The notes below the pieces were generated by a model. That model saw nothing but the letters and a program-made list of their open reading frames with translations, was not told where the DNA came from and ran no database searches. Shown in pieces: positions 6,766 through 14,645 of a stretch of 32,721 bases of DNA (within the stretch, counting starts at the first letter, position 1; each line of letters starts with the position of its first letter). The stretch is from Pseudobdellovibrio sp. (GTDB lineage: Bacteria; Bdellovibrionota; Bdellovibrionia; Bdellovibrionales; Bdellovibrionaceae). Both the position numbers and the translations under genes were made by a program. The stretch spans positions 1 through 32,721 of the forward strand of contig JANWIU010000021.1 in the NCBI GenBank assembly GCA_025449725.1, written 5' to 3'.

Positions 6766-7335
6766 ATGTTTATGAAGCCTGTTCTTTTCAGTTTGGTTTT
6801 ACTCTTAAGCCAATTGTCTTCTGCCAATTGCAGAATAGTTTCTCTAGAAAAAAATCCGACCCGTTACGTGTACAACATGATCAAGGGCACTCCTGACATC
6901 TATTACGCCGAAGCTGTTTCGTATTCTAAAGAAGATGAAACGTTCACGTTCAAAGTTATAGAAGCTTTAAAGGGCGAGAAAAGAAGTGATTTCACAGCGC
7001 TTGGCGCTCCGCTGGAGGCCGATGCAGTAGAATCAGACTTCGGCTATCACAAGGCTCAGACTTTTTGGGACGACATCACGGCGGCTCGCACCACTTTCGG
7101 AGCCGATTGCAGACTCAACCCTAAGTTTAAAATCGGAAGCCGCTACTTAGTTTTTTTCAAAGAGCCATTTCAGGCCAAAAGTTTCGAATTGGTTAAAAAC
7201 AGAGGCGACCGCTGGTTCAAACATGTATACGAAACTATTCATCCGCCTAAACGCGTGAAAGCTGCAGCGGCATCAGCTCCTACGGTATCTTCTGAAGCAG
7301 CGGCACCGCAGGCACCGTCAACTCCAAATAATTAG
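6766..7335 (+). CDS. Secreted protein of unknown function, possible NTR/TIMP-like fold
   Basis: 189 residues; the ATG two codons in (6772) is an equally good start and gives the cleaner signal peptide MKPVLFSLVLLLSQLSSANC. The mature domain runs to about residue 160, with a Cys right after the signal peptide, a second at about 116, and the order 'IYYAEAVSYSKEDETFTFKVIEALKG' followed later by 'CRLNPKFKIGSRYLVFFKE'. That pattern (early Cys, V..VLKG-like strand, then C....GSRYLVF) is reminiscent of netrin/TIMP-like domains, but this is only a visual resemblance. The C-terminus is a low-complexity Ala/Pro/Ser tail. No operon partner. Confidence 0.65.
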   Translation: MFMKPVLFSLVLLLSQLSSANCRIVSLEKNPTRYVYNMIKGTPDIYYAEAVSYSKEDETFTFKVIEALKGEKRSDFTALGAPLEADAVESDFGYHKAQTFWDDITAARTTFGADCRLNPKFKIGSRYLVFFKEPFQAKSFELVKNRGDRWFKHVYETIHPPKRVKAAAASAPTVSSEAAAPQAPSTPNN

Positions 7336-7375
7336 ATCTCAAATCTAAGCTTCATTCATAAGGCCAGCTGGCCTT
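7332..7375. promoter_or_regulatory. Two hairpins between secreted-protein genes, one a perfect 16-base palindrome
   Basis: TTAGAT (7332-7337) pairs with ATCTAA (7343-7348) over a 5-base loop and includes the stop codon of the upstream gene. AAGGCCAGCTGGCCTT at 7360-7375 is a perfect palindrome that folds as a 6-base stem with AGCT loop. No U-run follows, so this is a weak terminator at best; the palindrome could instead be an operator for the gene at 7435, since it lies about 60 bases upstream of its start. Confidence 0.4.
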
Positions 7376-7434
7376 GTCTAAAACGAAATCAACTTTAGTA
7401 TAGAGATATAAAATAATTTTAAAAAGGAGTCTCA

Positions 7435-7959
7435 ATGAAATTCATCAGTACTGCAATTGCTGCGTTCTTATTAACTTTTTCTGTAGCTGAAGCTAAAAAA
7501 TCTGTGGCCAAAAAAAATACATCGCGTAAGCCTGCGAGCGCCTCAGTACAAGCCTTCTGCGGAGTGCTTGCAAGAGGTACTTCAGGCCATGACCGGGTAG
7601 ACCGTTACACAATCGTTGATCAAACCAACAGACCCGGCAGCACGCACTTCAATGTAGCCATTCCGTTAGATGCTGAAATCAGTGATTTGTATGCTCCCCG
7701 CCCCGGCGATTCTCAACCGGGCAGCGACACTTACCGCGATCATAATTTTAGAATCGCAGGAGAGAATGTTTGGTTAGAATATGCCGGCAACCTTTTTACT
7801 GACAGCGCAATTAATCATGGAAAATGTGTTTGTGTAACCGGTATTCGCAGTGCTGACACCAACTCCTTAAATTACATTGAAGGTTACGCCTTAAGAAACG
7901 GTAAATGCGCCGGTATTTCTCAGGAAGTGGTAACTAGCTTCGGCGGGCATCAGCCATAA
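7435..7959 (+). CDS. Secreted basic protein of unknown function
   Basis: 174 residues with a strong AAGGAG six bases before the ATG. Signal peptide MKFISTAIAAFLLTFSVAEA, then a Lys/Ser-rich stretch (KKSVAKKNTSRKPASAS) and a domain from about residue 38 containing four Cys (C42, and the cluster 'GKCVCVTG' plus 'GKCAG'). The C-terminal part, 'VWLEYAGNLFTDSAINHGKCVCVTGIRSADTNSLNYIEGYALRNGKC', looks like a small beta domain of OB type (a strand, then 'CVCVTG', then a closing strand), but this is a guess. A rho-independent terminator follows. Single-gene unit. Confidence 0.65.
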   Translation: MKFISTAIAAFLLTFSVAEAKKSVAKKNTSRKPASASVQAFCGVLARGTSGHDRVDRYTIVDQTNRPGSTHFNVAIPLDAEISDLYAPRPGDSQPGSDTYRDHNFRIAGENVWLEYAGNLFTDSAINHGKCVCVTGIRSADTNSLNYIEGYALRNGKCAGISQEVVTSFGGHQP

Positions 7960-7982
7960 CAAGAACCGGAATTTTAATTTCT

Positions 7983-8011
7983 AAAAAGGAGCTGCGAAGC
8001 TCTTTTTTTTT
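7983..8011 (+). terminator. Rho-independent terminator, probably bidirectional
   Basis: GAGCT (7989-7993) and AGCTC over a GCGA-type tetraloop, extended by a G-U pair, then a run of nine T. An A-run on the other side lets it act, less well, for the convergent CDF transporter gene as well. Confidence 0.8.
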
Positions 8012-8026
8012 AATTCTTAATTTATT

Positions 8027-8665
8027 TTATTCTTTTAAACGCTTCAGAGATTCAAAAACAATTTTTCCGGATCCATAAATAATTACGATAGAGATAACGA
8101 TACTGAAAACCGGATCAATCCAATTTATCGAATAGAAATAGATCAGCACTCCTGCGATGGTCACGCCAAGAGAAATAGCGGCGTCCGCCATCAAATGAAG
8201 ATAAGCAGACTTCATGTTCAGGTCATGATGATGATCCTTATGAAATAATTTAGCTGAAACAAAATTGATGACGAAGCCGACCGATGAAACGGCAATCATC
8301 ACAGTGGCCACAGGTAATTCCGGATTTTTCAGTCGCTGTAAGGCCTCGTAGATAACCCAGCATGAACCCAACCATAATACCGAAGAGTTAAATAGCGCTG
8401 CCCAAAGGGAATATTTTGTTGCCGTGGACCGCTTTGTCAGTTCGTAACCCAGCCATCCAACCATCAACGCAAAAACATCAGTTAAGTTGTGAAAGGCATC
8501 AGAGATCAACGCAAGCGAATCGACAACATAGCCGTAATAGAGTTCGATGAAAACAAAAAGCAAATTCAGTGTAATTCCGATTTTGAAAATGCGGTCAGGT
8601 TTAAGCCCGTCACCATGGTGATGGTGTTCGCAATTATCATGATGGTGATGATGAGATCCACTCAT
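8027..8665 (-). CDS. Cation diffusion facilitator (CDF) metal transporter lacking the C-terminal cytoplasmic domain
   Basis: 212 residues with about six membrane segments. The N-terminus is a natural metal-binding tail, HHHHHDNCEHHHH at 5-17, with another His cluster in the cytoplasmic loop (HKDHHHD, 142-148). The transport-site pairs are intact: H59-N-L-T-D63 in TM2 and H157-L-M-A-D161 in TM5, the HxxxD/HxxxD set of Zn/Cd-type CDF proteins such as ZitB and CzcD. The protein stops at GSGKIVFESLKRLKE just after TM6, so the ferredoxin-like C-terminal domain that normally dimerises and senses metal (about 90 residues) is absent; there is no sign of a frameshift, and a terminator follows. Expected role: zinc efflux across the inner membrane by proton antiport. 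Confidence 0.88.
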   Translation of the reverse strand: MSGSHHHHHDNCEHHHHGDGLKPDRIFKIGITLNLLFVFIELYYGYVVDSLALISDAFHNLTDVFALMVGWLGYELTKRSTATKYSLWAALFNSSVLWLGSCWVIYEALQRLKNPELPVATVMIAVSSVGFVINFVSAKLFHKDHHHDLNMKSAYLHLMADAAISLGVTIAGVLIYFYSINWIDPVFSIVISIVIIYGSGKIVFESLKRLKE

Positions 8666-8801
8666 AATTTCAGCCTATAACAGCGTTAACTTCTACGATA
8701 GGCCTATTTCTCTTTGTAAGGCCTCTTTTAAAATCTTTCTGGGCGCTATTACTCAATCTTTATATAGACAAAAGTCTTCTGTAACTATAGGTTACGGCCC
8801 A

Positions 8802-10085
8802 ATGACTACATTACAAAAATTCAGTGAACTGCCATTATTACCCGTTATTCAGGCAGCAATTAAAAAAGCTGGCTACGAGTCTCCAACCCCTATTCAAGCG
8901 CAGGCCATACCTCACTTACTTGAAGGTAAAGACCTCTTAGGTTGTGCTCAAACCGGAACCGGCAAGACAGCCGCGTTTGCCCTTCCTATCATACAAAGAA
9001 TTGTTGAGAGCCGCTACCGCTCAAATCCGCGTCAGGTAAATTGCTTAATACTGACTCCAACCCGCGAATTAGCACTTCAAATTTATGAAAGCTTTAAGGC
9101 GTATTCAGCAGGTACCCAATTATCTTGCGCGGTCGTTTACGGCGGCGTTGGAATAAATCCACAAATACACGCCGTTCGAGACGGCGTTGACGTATTGATA
9201 GCCACTCCTGGCCGCCTTCTGGATTTGATCGGGCAAAAAAAGCTGTCGCTTAACCAGGTCAAAACATTTGTACTGGATGAAGCGGACCGCATGCTTGATA
9301 TGGGATTCATACATGATATTAAAAAGGTCCTGACCATGCTTCCGCAACAGCGGCAAACTTTGTTTTTCTCTGCGACTATGCCGCCTGAAATTTCCAAGCT
9401 GGCCAACACAATGCTGAAGAACCCTGTCAAAGTTGCTGTTGACCCGGTTTCCTCAACCGCAGAAAAGGTTGAACAATACGTAATGTACGTTGAACAATCT
9501 AAGAAGCGCGATTTACTTCGTCATTTATTGGTCGATCCTAAATTTTATAAAGTCATCGTCTTTACCCGCACGAAGCACGGCGCTAACCGTGTTGCAGATG
9601 TGTTGAGTAAAAATAGAATTCCTGCTGAAGCCATTCACGGCAATAAATCTCAAAACGCCCGGCAACGAGCCCTTGAAAATTTTAAAAGTGACAAGATTCA
9701 GGTGCTTATCGCAACTGACATCGCAGCCCGCGGAATTGATATCGATGCGATTACACATGTGATTAATTACGAAGTTCCTAACGTAGCGGAAAACTACGTT
9801 CACCGTATCGGCCGGACCGCTCGCGCCGGTCTTGGTGGCATCGCGATTTCGTTTTGTGATGTAGAAGAAAAAGCCTTTATCCGCGATATCGAAAAAACCA
9901 TTGGGCAAAAAATTGAAGTTTTAAGAGACCACCCTTATCACTCTGATGCCGTTGAAAATGCGCATACTCTTTCTAAAGGTAAAGCTAAAGCTCAGATGGA
10001 AAGTCGTGAGAACACGAAAAGAAACCCTTTTAAGAAAAAAAGAAATTTCTTTTCACGTTTTAAAGACCGTAAGAAAAAAGATTAA
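8802..10085 (+). CDS. DEAD-box ATP-dependent RNA helicase, RhlE-like
   Basis: 427 residues. All helicase motifs are readable: Q motif 'YESPTPIQAQAIP' at 24-36, AQTGTGKT (motif I), PTRELALQ (Ia), TPGR (Ib), LDEADRMLDMGF (II), SATMP (III), then in domain 2 'VIVFTRTKHGANRVADVL' (IV), 'IATDIAARGID' (V) and 'HRIGRTARAG' (VI). The tail after about residue 385 is short, lysine-rich and unstructured (KRNPFKKKRNFFSRFKDRKKKD), as in RhlE proteins. These enzymes remodel rRNA and mRNA structure in cold and in ribosome assembly. The 5' region has two small hairpins (AGAC-AAAA-GTCT at 8767-8778 and GTAAC-TATAG-GTTAC at 8781-8795) and no good Shine-Dalgarno, which could mean structure-dependent expression. 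Its stop is one base from the stop of the facing gene. Confidence 0.93.
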   Translation: MTTLQKFSELPLLPVIQAAIKKAGYESPTPIQAQAIPHLLEGKDLLGCAQTGTGKTAAFALPIIQRIVESRYRSNPRQVNCLILTPTRELALQIYESFKAYSAGTQLSCAVVYGGVGINPQIHAVRDGVDVLIATPGRLLDLIGQKKLSLNQVKTFVLDEADRMLDMGFIHDIKKVLTMLPQQRQTLFFSATMPPEISKLANTMLKNPVKVAVDPVSSTAEKVEQYVMYVEQSKKRDLLRHLLVDPKFYKVIVFTRTKHGANRVADVLSKNRIPAEAIHGNKSQNARQRALENFKSDKIQVLIATDIAARGIDIDAITHVINYEVPNVAENYVHRIGRTARAGLGGIAISFCDVEEKAFIRDIEKTIGQKIEVLRDHPYHSDAVENAHTLSKGKAKAQMESRENTKRNPFKKKRNFFSRFKDRKKKD

Positions 10086-10086
10086 A

Positions 10087-10773
10087 TTATTCGACTAGCT
10101 TTTTTAAAGCGTCTTCGTCTTGCTGAGTAACCGGCTTGTTTTCGTATAAAAGATTTAAGCTGGCGCGGCTGATTCGCTCATTCAAAAACTTTTGATCTAC
10201 TCTTTGTTGAAGGTAATTCAAAGTTGAAATTGCGATTTCCTTTTCAGGATAACCTGCAATGCCTTCAACTGCCTGAGCTCTCAAAACAGTTTCAAATTCT
10301 TTCTTTTGATCCCACTTTTCGCCGTTGATATTTTTTGTGTTTGCTACAAAATTTTGTAAAGCAATCAACGAAGCCGTGTTGTTTTTCAAAGTCAAAAGCT
10401 CAACTGCCAACGCTCTTTCGTCTGCATTAGATTTATCGTCCGAAATGATTTCATAAAGACCTTCAACGTGTCGTGAGTTCATTTCATCGGCTAACTTCTG
10501 CATTCTGGCCTGAACCGCTTCAGGATTATTTTGTATTTTTGCAATTTGCGAGGCTTCAGCTTTGAACTTAGCTACAAATACTTCGGTAGGAACACCAATA
10601 GCTTTAGCCGTTACTTCAGCCTGAGCTTTAGTAGCCGCTTCCTGTAAACGAACCGCTGCATTTTTTGTATCTCTGACAGTCCGAATGCGGTCCAAACGTT
10701 TCCCCATGTCGTACTGGGCAAAAAGAGCCATACCGATTACTGCTGCGAAAAATAAATAATGCTTTTTTTTCAT
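10087..10773 (-). CDS. Helical exported or membrane-anchored protein of unknown function, HEAT-like
   Basis: 228 residues. An N-terminal hydrophobic segment (KKKHYLFFAAVIGMALFAQ) acts as uncleaved anchor or signal peptide. The rest is alpha-helical: a coiled-coil-prone stretch at about 35-100, then repeating helices ('DERALAVELLTLKNNTASLIALQNFV', 'FETVLRAQAVEGIAGYPEKEIAISTLNYLQ') that look like HEAT/armadillo repeats. No Cys and no catalytic motif. The ATG overlaps the stop of the upstream zinc-protease-like gene as TAATG, so it is translated from the same mRNA; it may be a periplasmic partner or chaperone of that protein. I do not recognise the family. Confidence 0.7.
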   Translation of the reverse strand: MKKKHYLFFAAVIGMALFAQYDMGKRLDRIRTVRDTKNAAVRLQEAATKAQAEVTAKAIGVPTEVFVAKFKAEASQIAKIQNNPEAVQARMQKLADEMNSRHVEGLYEIISDDKSNADERALAVELLTLKNNTASLIALQNFVANTKNINGEKWDQKKEFETVLRAQAVEGIAGYPEKEIAISTLNYLQQRVDQKFLNERISRASLNLLYENKPVTQQDEDALKKLVE

Positions 10774-12116
10774 TATTTTATACCCTCAAAACCTTCGTAT
10801 ACCGGCGTTGTGACTAAATCCGAATACAGATTTTTAGCTTCAGCCCAGGGCTCCAGTTGTGCCGGGGCGCCTGCCGCTGCTTGCACGAAAATCTGGCCGT
10901 TATTCATTAATACAAGATTTTGACCTTTATATACAATGACTTCTTTGTGATCTGGTCCCCAGGTAAGGCCCGTATTGGTTATACGCTGATTCTGAGGTTG
11001 GTAATTGTAAATTTCACCCGATGTACTGACTAAGTAAAGCCCTGTTTGAGCCTTTCCCAGAGCGGCAGTGGAGGCTTTAGCAAAAGCGAACGGCAAAGCC
11101 ACGTCTCTTCCCCATTTTCCGTTTGGAAAGTCATAGGGAGTAATCTTATCGTTCGTCAAGCGAACTACATAACGTTTTACGCCGGAATCAAATTCCTCAA
11201 AGTCTTTTACAGCGCCATCGTTTTCACGAAGTAATTTATAATAAGAATAAGTATCAGAAACCAAATCTCTGAAGCCGGAATTCTGATAAAGCTCAACTGC
11301 AAATGCGCGTACTCCATCGAATACAACTGCGCCATAGCTGGTGCGCTTCAAGCGGCCCGCAACAGCGGGCACTTCGCGACTGATCCACTGACCATTGTCA
11401 TACAGTTCTGCACGACCGCGATCCTGCGAAAGCGCCAAAACGGCTTCACGCGTTTTCAAAATCGGCGTATTGAAGAAAATATTACTGCGGGCAATGGCCA
11501 TCAAACGCGCCATCTTTTTATAAACCGGATGAAAGTTCTTTCCATGTACGGCAACGCGCGCATAGTATTCCATCTCTACACCATGGGAACCGCCATAGTT
11601 GTAATCACGGTCACAACCCGATACGGACGTGCCCTGATAAGGACCTTGCTGGCACTGAATGTGATAATAACCGCCGGTATGACGGGCTTCATGAACGATC
11701 GTGCCCACGCGGCCTAAAGTTGAAAGTTTTGCCCAGCCATCCTGCATAGTGAAATAACCACCGCTGTTGTAAGCTGTCGCGTAGGGAACATCCTGGCCTC
11801 TTTCGACGCCGCGGGTTTCACCCTTCATCCATTGGTAATAATTCGTTGCAGGTACAAAACCCCTAATGAACTTATTTGAACCATCAACATCGAAGCGGCC
11901 CTTTTCTAAAATTTCGATGTCGTTCAATAATTTTTTTGTGTCGATTTGCGAATTGCAAAATTCCATCCCGCCAAATGACTGCACATCAATGTGAAAATCT
12001 GCGATGTAACGTTCAGCATCGGCACGGTCCGTACAGCCGAAATCAGTATCCAGGTAAGGCATATCTTGAGCTAATAAATTTAAAGAAAATAACAGCGGTA
12101 TTAAAAAGAATTTCAT
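10773..12116 (-). CDS. Secreted putative zinc metallopeptidase with C-terminal beta-rich domain
   Basis: 447 residues from the ATG at 12116; the open frame extends further but this ATG starts a proper signal peptide (MKFFLIPLLFSLNLLAQ). A zincin signature 'TIVHEARHTGGYYH' places HExxH at residues 142-146, and 'GVEMEYYARV' about 35 residues later offers Glu181 or Glu183 as third ligand, a gluzincin-like layout. The region also has Cys155 and Cys168 around a short loop. The C-terminal half (about 230-447) is beta-rich with repeating blade-like units ('GAVVFDGVRAFAVEL', 'TGLYLVSTSGEIYNYQ', 'GQNLVLMNNGQIFVQA') that suggest a propeller-like or repeat fold. Family not recognised; protease activity is inferred only from the motif. 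First gene of a two-gene unit. Confidence 0.72.
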   Translation of the reverse strand: MKFFLIPLLFSLNLLAQDMPYLDTDFGCTDRADAERYIADFHIDVQSFGGMEFCNSQIDTKKLLNDIEILEKGRFDVDGSNKFIRGFVPATNYYQWMKGETRGVERGQDVPYATAYNSGGYFTMQDGWAKLSTLGRVGTIVHEARHTGGYYHIQCQQGPYQGTSVSGCDRDYNYGGSHGVEMEYYARVAVHGKNFHPVYKKMARLMAIARSNIFFNTPILKTREAVLALSQDRGRAELYDNGQWISREVPAVAGRLKRTSYGAVVFDGVRAFAVELYQNSGFRDLVSDTYSYYKLLRENDGAVKDFEEFDSGVKRYVVRLTNDKITPYDFPNGKWGRDVALPFAFAKASTAALGKAQTGLYLVSTSGEIYNYQPQNQRITNTGLTWGPDHKEVIVYKGQNLVLMNNGQIFVQAAAGAPAQLEPWAEAKNLYSDLVTTPVYEGFEGIK

Positions 12117-12214
12117 GAAAGGTCCCCTCTGGTAAAAGGCTACAATAGCGCTTCCTAGTGACAACAAAATTAGTTTAGACGCCTAAAGTTATTTTAAGGA
12201 TGACCATATCCGGA

Positions 12215-12691
12215 TTATTTATATTCGATTTCTACAATAGTCATAAGTTCTTCGCCACTTGGCTTGGCCACTTTGACTTCGTCATCCAGCTTTCGGCCCA
12301 AAATGGCCGCCGCCAGCGGAGATCTCCATGAGATCTTCTTTTGCTTTATATCGATTTCGTCTTCTCCGACGATTTGATATTTTAACAAGTCGCCATCTTC
12401 GTTTTCCAGGCTGACCGTTGCGCCGAATACCACCTTGTCCGAACTAATAGTTGTCGGATCAATTACTTCTGCATCTTCCAGGCGATTCTTTAAAAAGAAT
12501 AACCGCCTGTCGATCTCGCGAAGGCGGCGCTTTCCGTATTGGTAATCCGCGTTTTCGGACCGATCGCCGTTACTGGCGGCCCAAGATACGACTTCGACGG
12601 TTTTTGGCCGCTCCACACTTAATAATTCAGTGTACTCACTTCTTAACTTTTCGAAACCTGCAGGTGTGATGTAATTCTTTTTTTCTGCCAT
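12215..12691 (-). CDS. greB: Transcription elongation factor GreB
   Basis: 158 residues, the exact size of GreB. The N-terminal coiled coil carries the acidic tip motif 'WAASNGDRSENADYQYGKRRLREIDRR' (about 37-62), whose Asp and Glu enter the RNA polymerase secondary channel and trigger transcript cleavage in backtracked complexes. The FKBP-like C-terminal domain contains 'VVFGATVSLENEDGD', 'YQIVGEDEID' and 'SPLAAAILGRKLDDEV'. The GDRSENADYQY wording and ERPK region match GreB rather than GreA. It begins 2 bases after the stop of the FtsX-like permease gene and is the last gene of that operon; AAGG lies 8 bases before the ATG. Cytoplasmic. Confidence 0.93.
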   Translation of the reverse strand: MAEKKNYITPAGFEKLRSEYTELLSVERPKTVEVVSWAASNGDRSENADYQYGKRRLREIDRRLFFLKNRLEDAEVIDPTTISSDKVVFGATVSLENEDGDLLKYQIVGEDEIDIKQKKISWRSPLAAAILGRKLDDEVKVAKPSGEELMTIVEIEYK

Positions 12692-12693
12692 TG

Positions 12694-13971
12694 CTATACC
12701 TTTAAACTCAGGCCGTCTTTCAGGGCTGACTTCATAGCGCGTACGGCCGGAACCAAACTAATCACCAAAGAACTGAAGAACATGATCGCGATATAAAAAA
12801 TTTCGTTAGATGAAAACACCGGCGCCTGCAAATAAAGCCCATAATTTGACTGTGCCCAAGGGCCCAAAAAAACTTCCAAAGCTAATTTTATTAAACAAGC
12901 CAGCACGATCGCACTCGAAGTCAATATCAGGGTTTCAAACAATATTAATCCGGAAACATTTCGAAGCGACGCACCTAAGGCCCTTAGAATTGCCATTTCA
13001 CGCCGTCGCTCATTCAAAGAGGTCATAATGGCAATCAACATTGAAAACAATCCCACCAGCATGACCAAAAATGAAATTCCTTTTAACACACGATCGATCA
13101 CAGAAAGGGAATTCCAAAGTTCTGCCAACGCAACACCGGGAATAGCCGCAATCAGTGGTTCTTCCTGATATTCATTTATCCAGCGTTGCAAATTCAGAAT
13201 TTCAATCCGGTTTTTAGTGCGAAGAAAAAAAGAAGTAATGGATTTTGGCTGAAGCATTTCTGCCGTCAGCGTTTCGGCCTTTATTTCTTTACCAACAGCA
13301 GGTGCGCTTCCGGATTGCCAATCGACGTGAATTCCTTCCATTCCTTCCAAAGAAATATAAAGCGCGCGGTCAATCGCTGTACCCGTCGGCTTTAATATAC
13401 CTACAACTTTGAACGGTTTGTCTTCGTGCTCCTGAATGGCAGGGCCCGATGTCACACCATGGGCCACAACTACAGGTGAACCCAGTTGGTAATTTAAAGT
13501 GCGCGCCACATCAGCGCCAATTACCACATCAAAAAATCCGGCAAATGGCGCACCTGCTGAAAATTCCAATTTTTCTTTAGAGCGAAAATTATAATACTTA
13601 AAAAAATCAGAATTTGTTCCAACGACCCGAAAGCCGCGGTGCCCGTCGCCCAAACTGTATGGAATCGTCCATTCCACTTCGGGTTTTGACTTTATATCTT
13701 TGTAACTTTCAATGGAAACATTCTGGGTCGCCTGACCGATATTAAATACAGAAAATAAAATAACCTGAAGCGGGCTTGTTCTTGCGCCAACTACCAGGTC
13801 CACTCCGGAAATACTTTGGGTAAACCCATCTTGCGCGGCACGCTTCACTCTTTCAACTGTCATTAACAACACGAGGCTCAAGGTCATTGAAAACACGGTC
13901 AGCAAAGTTGAAAGCCGGCGGTTTGCCAAAGACTTCATAGCCAGCTTCAGCCAGGAAATTTCAGCCTTCAT
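12694..13971 (-). CDS. ABC transporter permease, FtsX/MacB type
   Basis: 425 residues. Topology is that of MacB/LolC-family permeases: an N-terminal membrane helix (about 18-38), a large periplasmic domain (about 45-280, MacB_PCD-like, starting 'GVDLVVGARTSPLQ'), then three C-terminal helices with the FtsX motif 'MTSLNERRREMAILRALGASLRNVSGLI'. Such permeases do not carry solutes across the membrane but transmit ATPase work to the periplasm, for example lipoprotein release or export of toxic compounds. Start overlaps the ATPase gene by 4 bases. The upstream DUF3299 gene is a frequent companion of this type, as I recall. Substrate unknown. Confidence 0.9.
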   Translation of the reverse strand: MKAEISWLKLAMKSLANRRLSTLLTVFSMTLSLVLLMTVERVKRAAQDGFTQSISGVDLVVGARTSPLQVILFSVFNIGQATQNVSIESYKDIKSKPEVEWTIPYSLGDGHRGFRVVGTNSDFFKYYNFRSKEKLEFSAGAPFAGFFDVVIGADVARTLNYQLGSPVVVAHGVTSGPAIQEHEDKPFKVVGILKPTGTAIDRALYISLEGMEGIHVDWQSGSAPAVGKEIKAETLTAEMLQPKSITSFFLRTKNRIEILNLQRWINEYQEEPLIAAIPGVALAELWNSLSVIDRVLKGISFLVMLVGLFSMLIAIMTSLNERRREMAILRALGASLRNVSGLILFETLILTSSAIVLACLIKLALEVFLGPWAQSNYGLYLQAPVFSSNEIFYIAIMFFSSLVISLVPAVRAMKSALKDGLSLKV

Positions 13972-14645
13972 AAGGTCTCCGCCATAGAAAATTTGACCCT
14001 GTTATGTTCGACCAAACTTATTGAACGATCAAAAAGCTTTTCGATACTTCTGTCATGACTTACAAACAAAACGGTTGTGTTATTTTTACGGCAAAGGTCA
14101 AAAAGAATCTTCAAAAATTTTTCGCGGTGGTCGTAATCGAGCGCAGAGGTGGGTTCGTCTGCCAAAATTAAATTCGGCTTTTTTAATAGTGCTCGCGCGA
14201 CTGCTACCCGCTGTTGCTGGCCCACCGATAATTCTGTCACTGGTTTATTCATATGATCTTTTAAGCCCAGTTCAGAAATCAGATTTTTAACTTCAGTTAA
14301 ATCAGGACTGCTGGGTTGAAACAAAAACGGCAGCAAAATATTTTCCATAACAGAAAGATAAGGAATTAAATTAAAACTTTGAAATATGTATCCGACATTA
14401 TCGGCACGGTAAGCATCCAGTTCAGCACTATCAAGTTCTGCCAGGTTTTGCTGCCCTACTTTCAGTGTACCGCCTTGCGCTTTCAACACGCCTGCAATCA
14501 GTTCCAGTAAAGTAGATTTCCCGGAACCGCTGGGGCCGTATAAAAATACAACTTCCCCCGCTTTCACGTTTAGGGAATCAATATCCAAAATCGCGTGTGG
14601 GCCGTAAGAAAATTTTAAATTACTGATTTCAATTGCGGAGCTCAT
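13968..14645 (-). CDS. ABC transporter ATP-binding protein, LolD/MacB type
   Basis: 225 residues. Walker A 'GPSGSGKSTLLELIAG' (about 36-51), Q-loop 'FQSFNLIPYLSVMENILLP', signature 'LSVGQQQRVAVARALL', Walker B 'LILADEPTSALD' and H-loop 'VLFVSHD' are all intact, so it should be an active ATPase. The 'QSFNLIP.LS..ENI..P' wording is typical of the LolD/MacB/FtsE branch, which pairs with FtsX-type permeases such as the next gene. It overlaps both neighbours by 4 bases (ATGA junctions), showing tight translational coupling of DUF3299 protein, ATPase and permease. Confidence 0.93.
   Translation of the reverse strand: MSSAIEISNLKFSYGPHAILDIDSLNVKAGEVVFLYGPSGSGKSTLLELIAGVLKAQGGTLKVGQQNLAELDSAELDAYRADNVGYIFQSFNLIPYLSVMENILLPFLFQPSSPDLTEVKNLISELGLKDHMNKPVTELSVGQQQRVAVARALLKKPNLILADEPTSALDYDHREKFLKILFDLCRKNNTTVLFVSHDRSIEKLFDRSISLVEHNRVKFSMAETL

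Noticed and set aside
8699..8724. AGGCCT pair upstream of the helicase gene as a hairpin
   Set aside because: Each hexamer is its own palindrome, the loop is 14 bases and nothing else supports a function.
12117..12167. Longer N-terminus for the HExxH protein
   Set aside because: The signal peptide begins at the ATG at 12116; the extension has no ribosome site and would bury the signal peptide.
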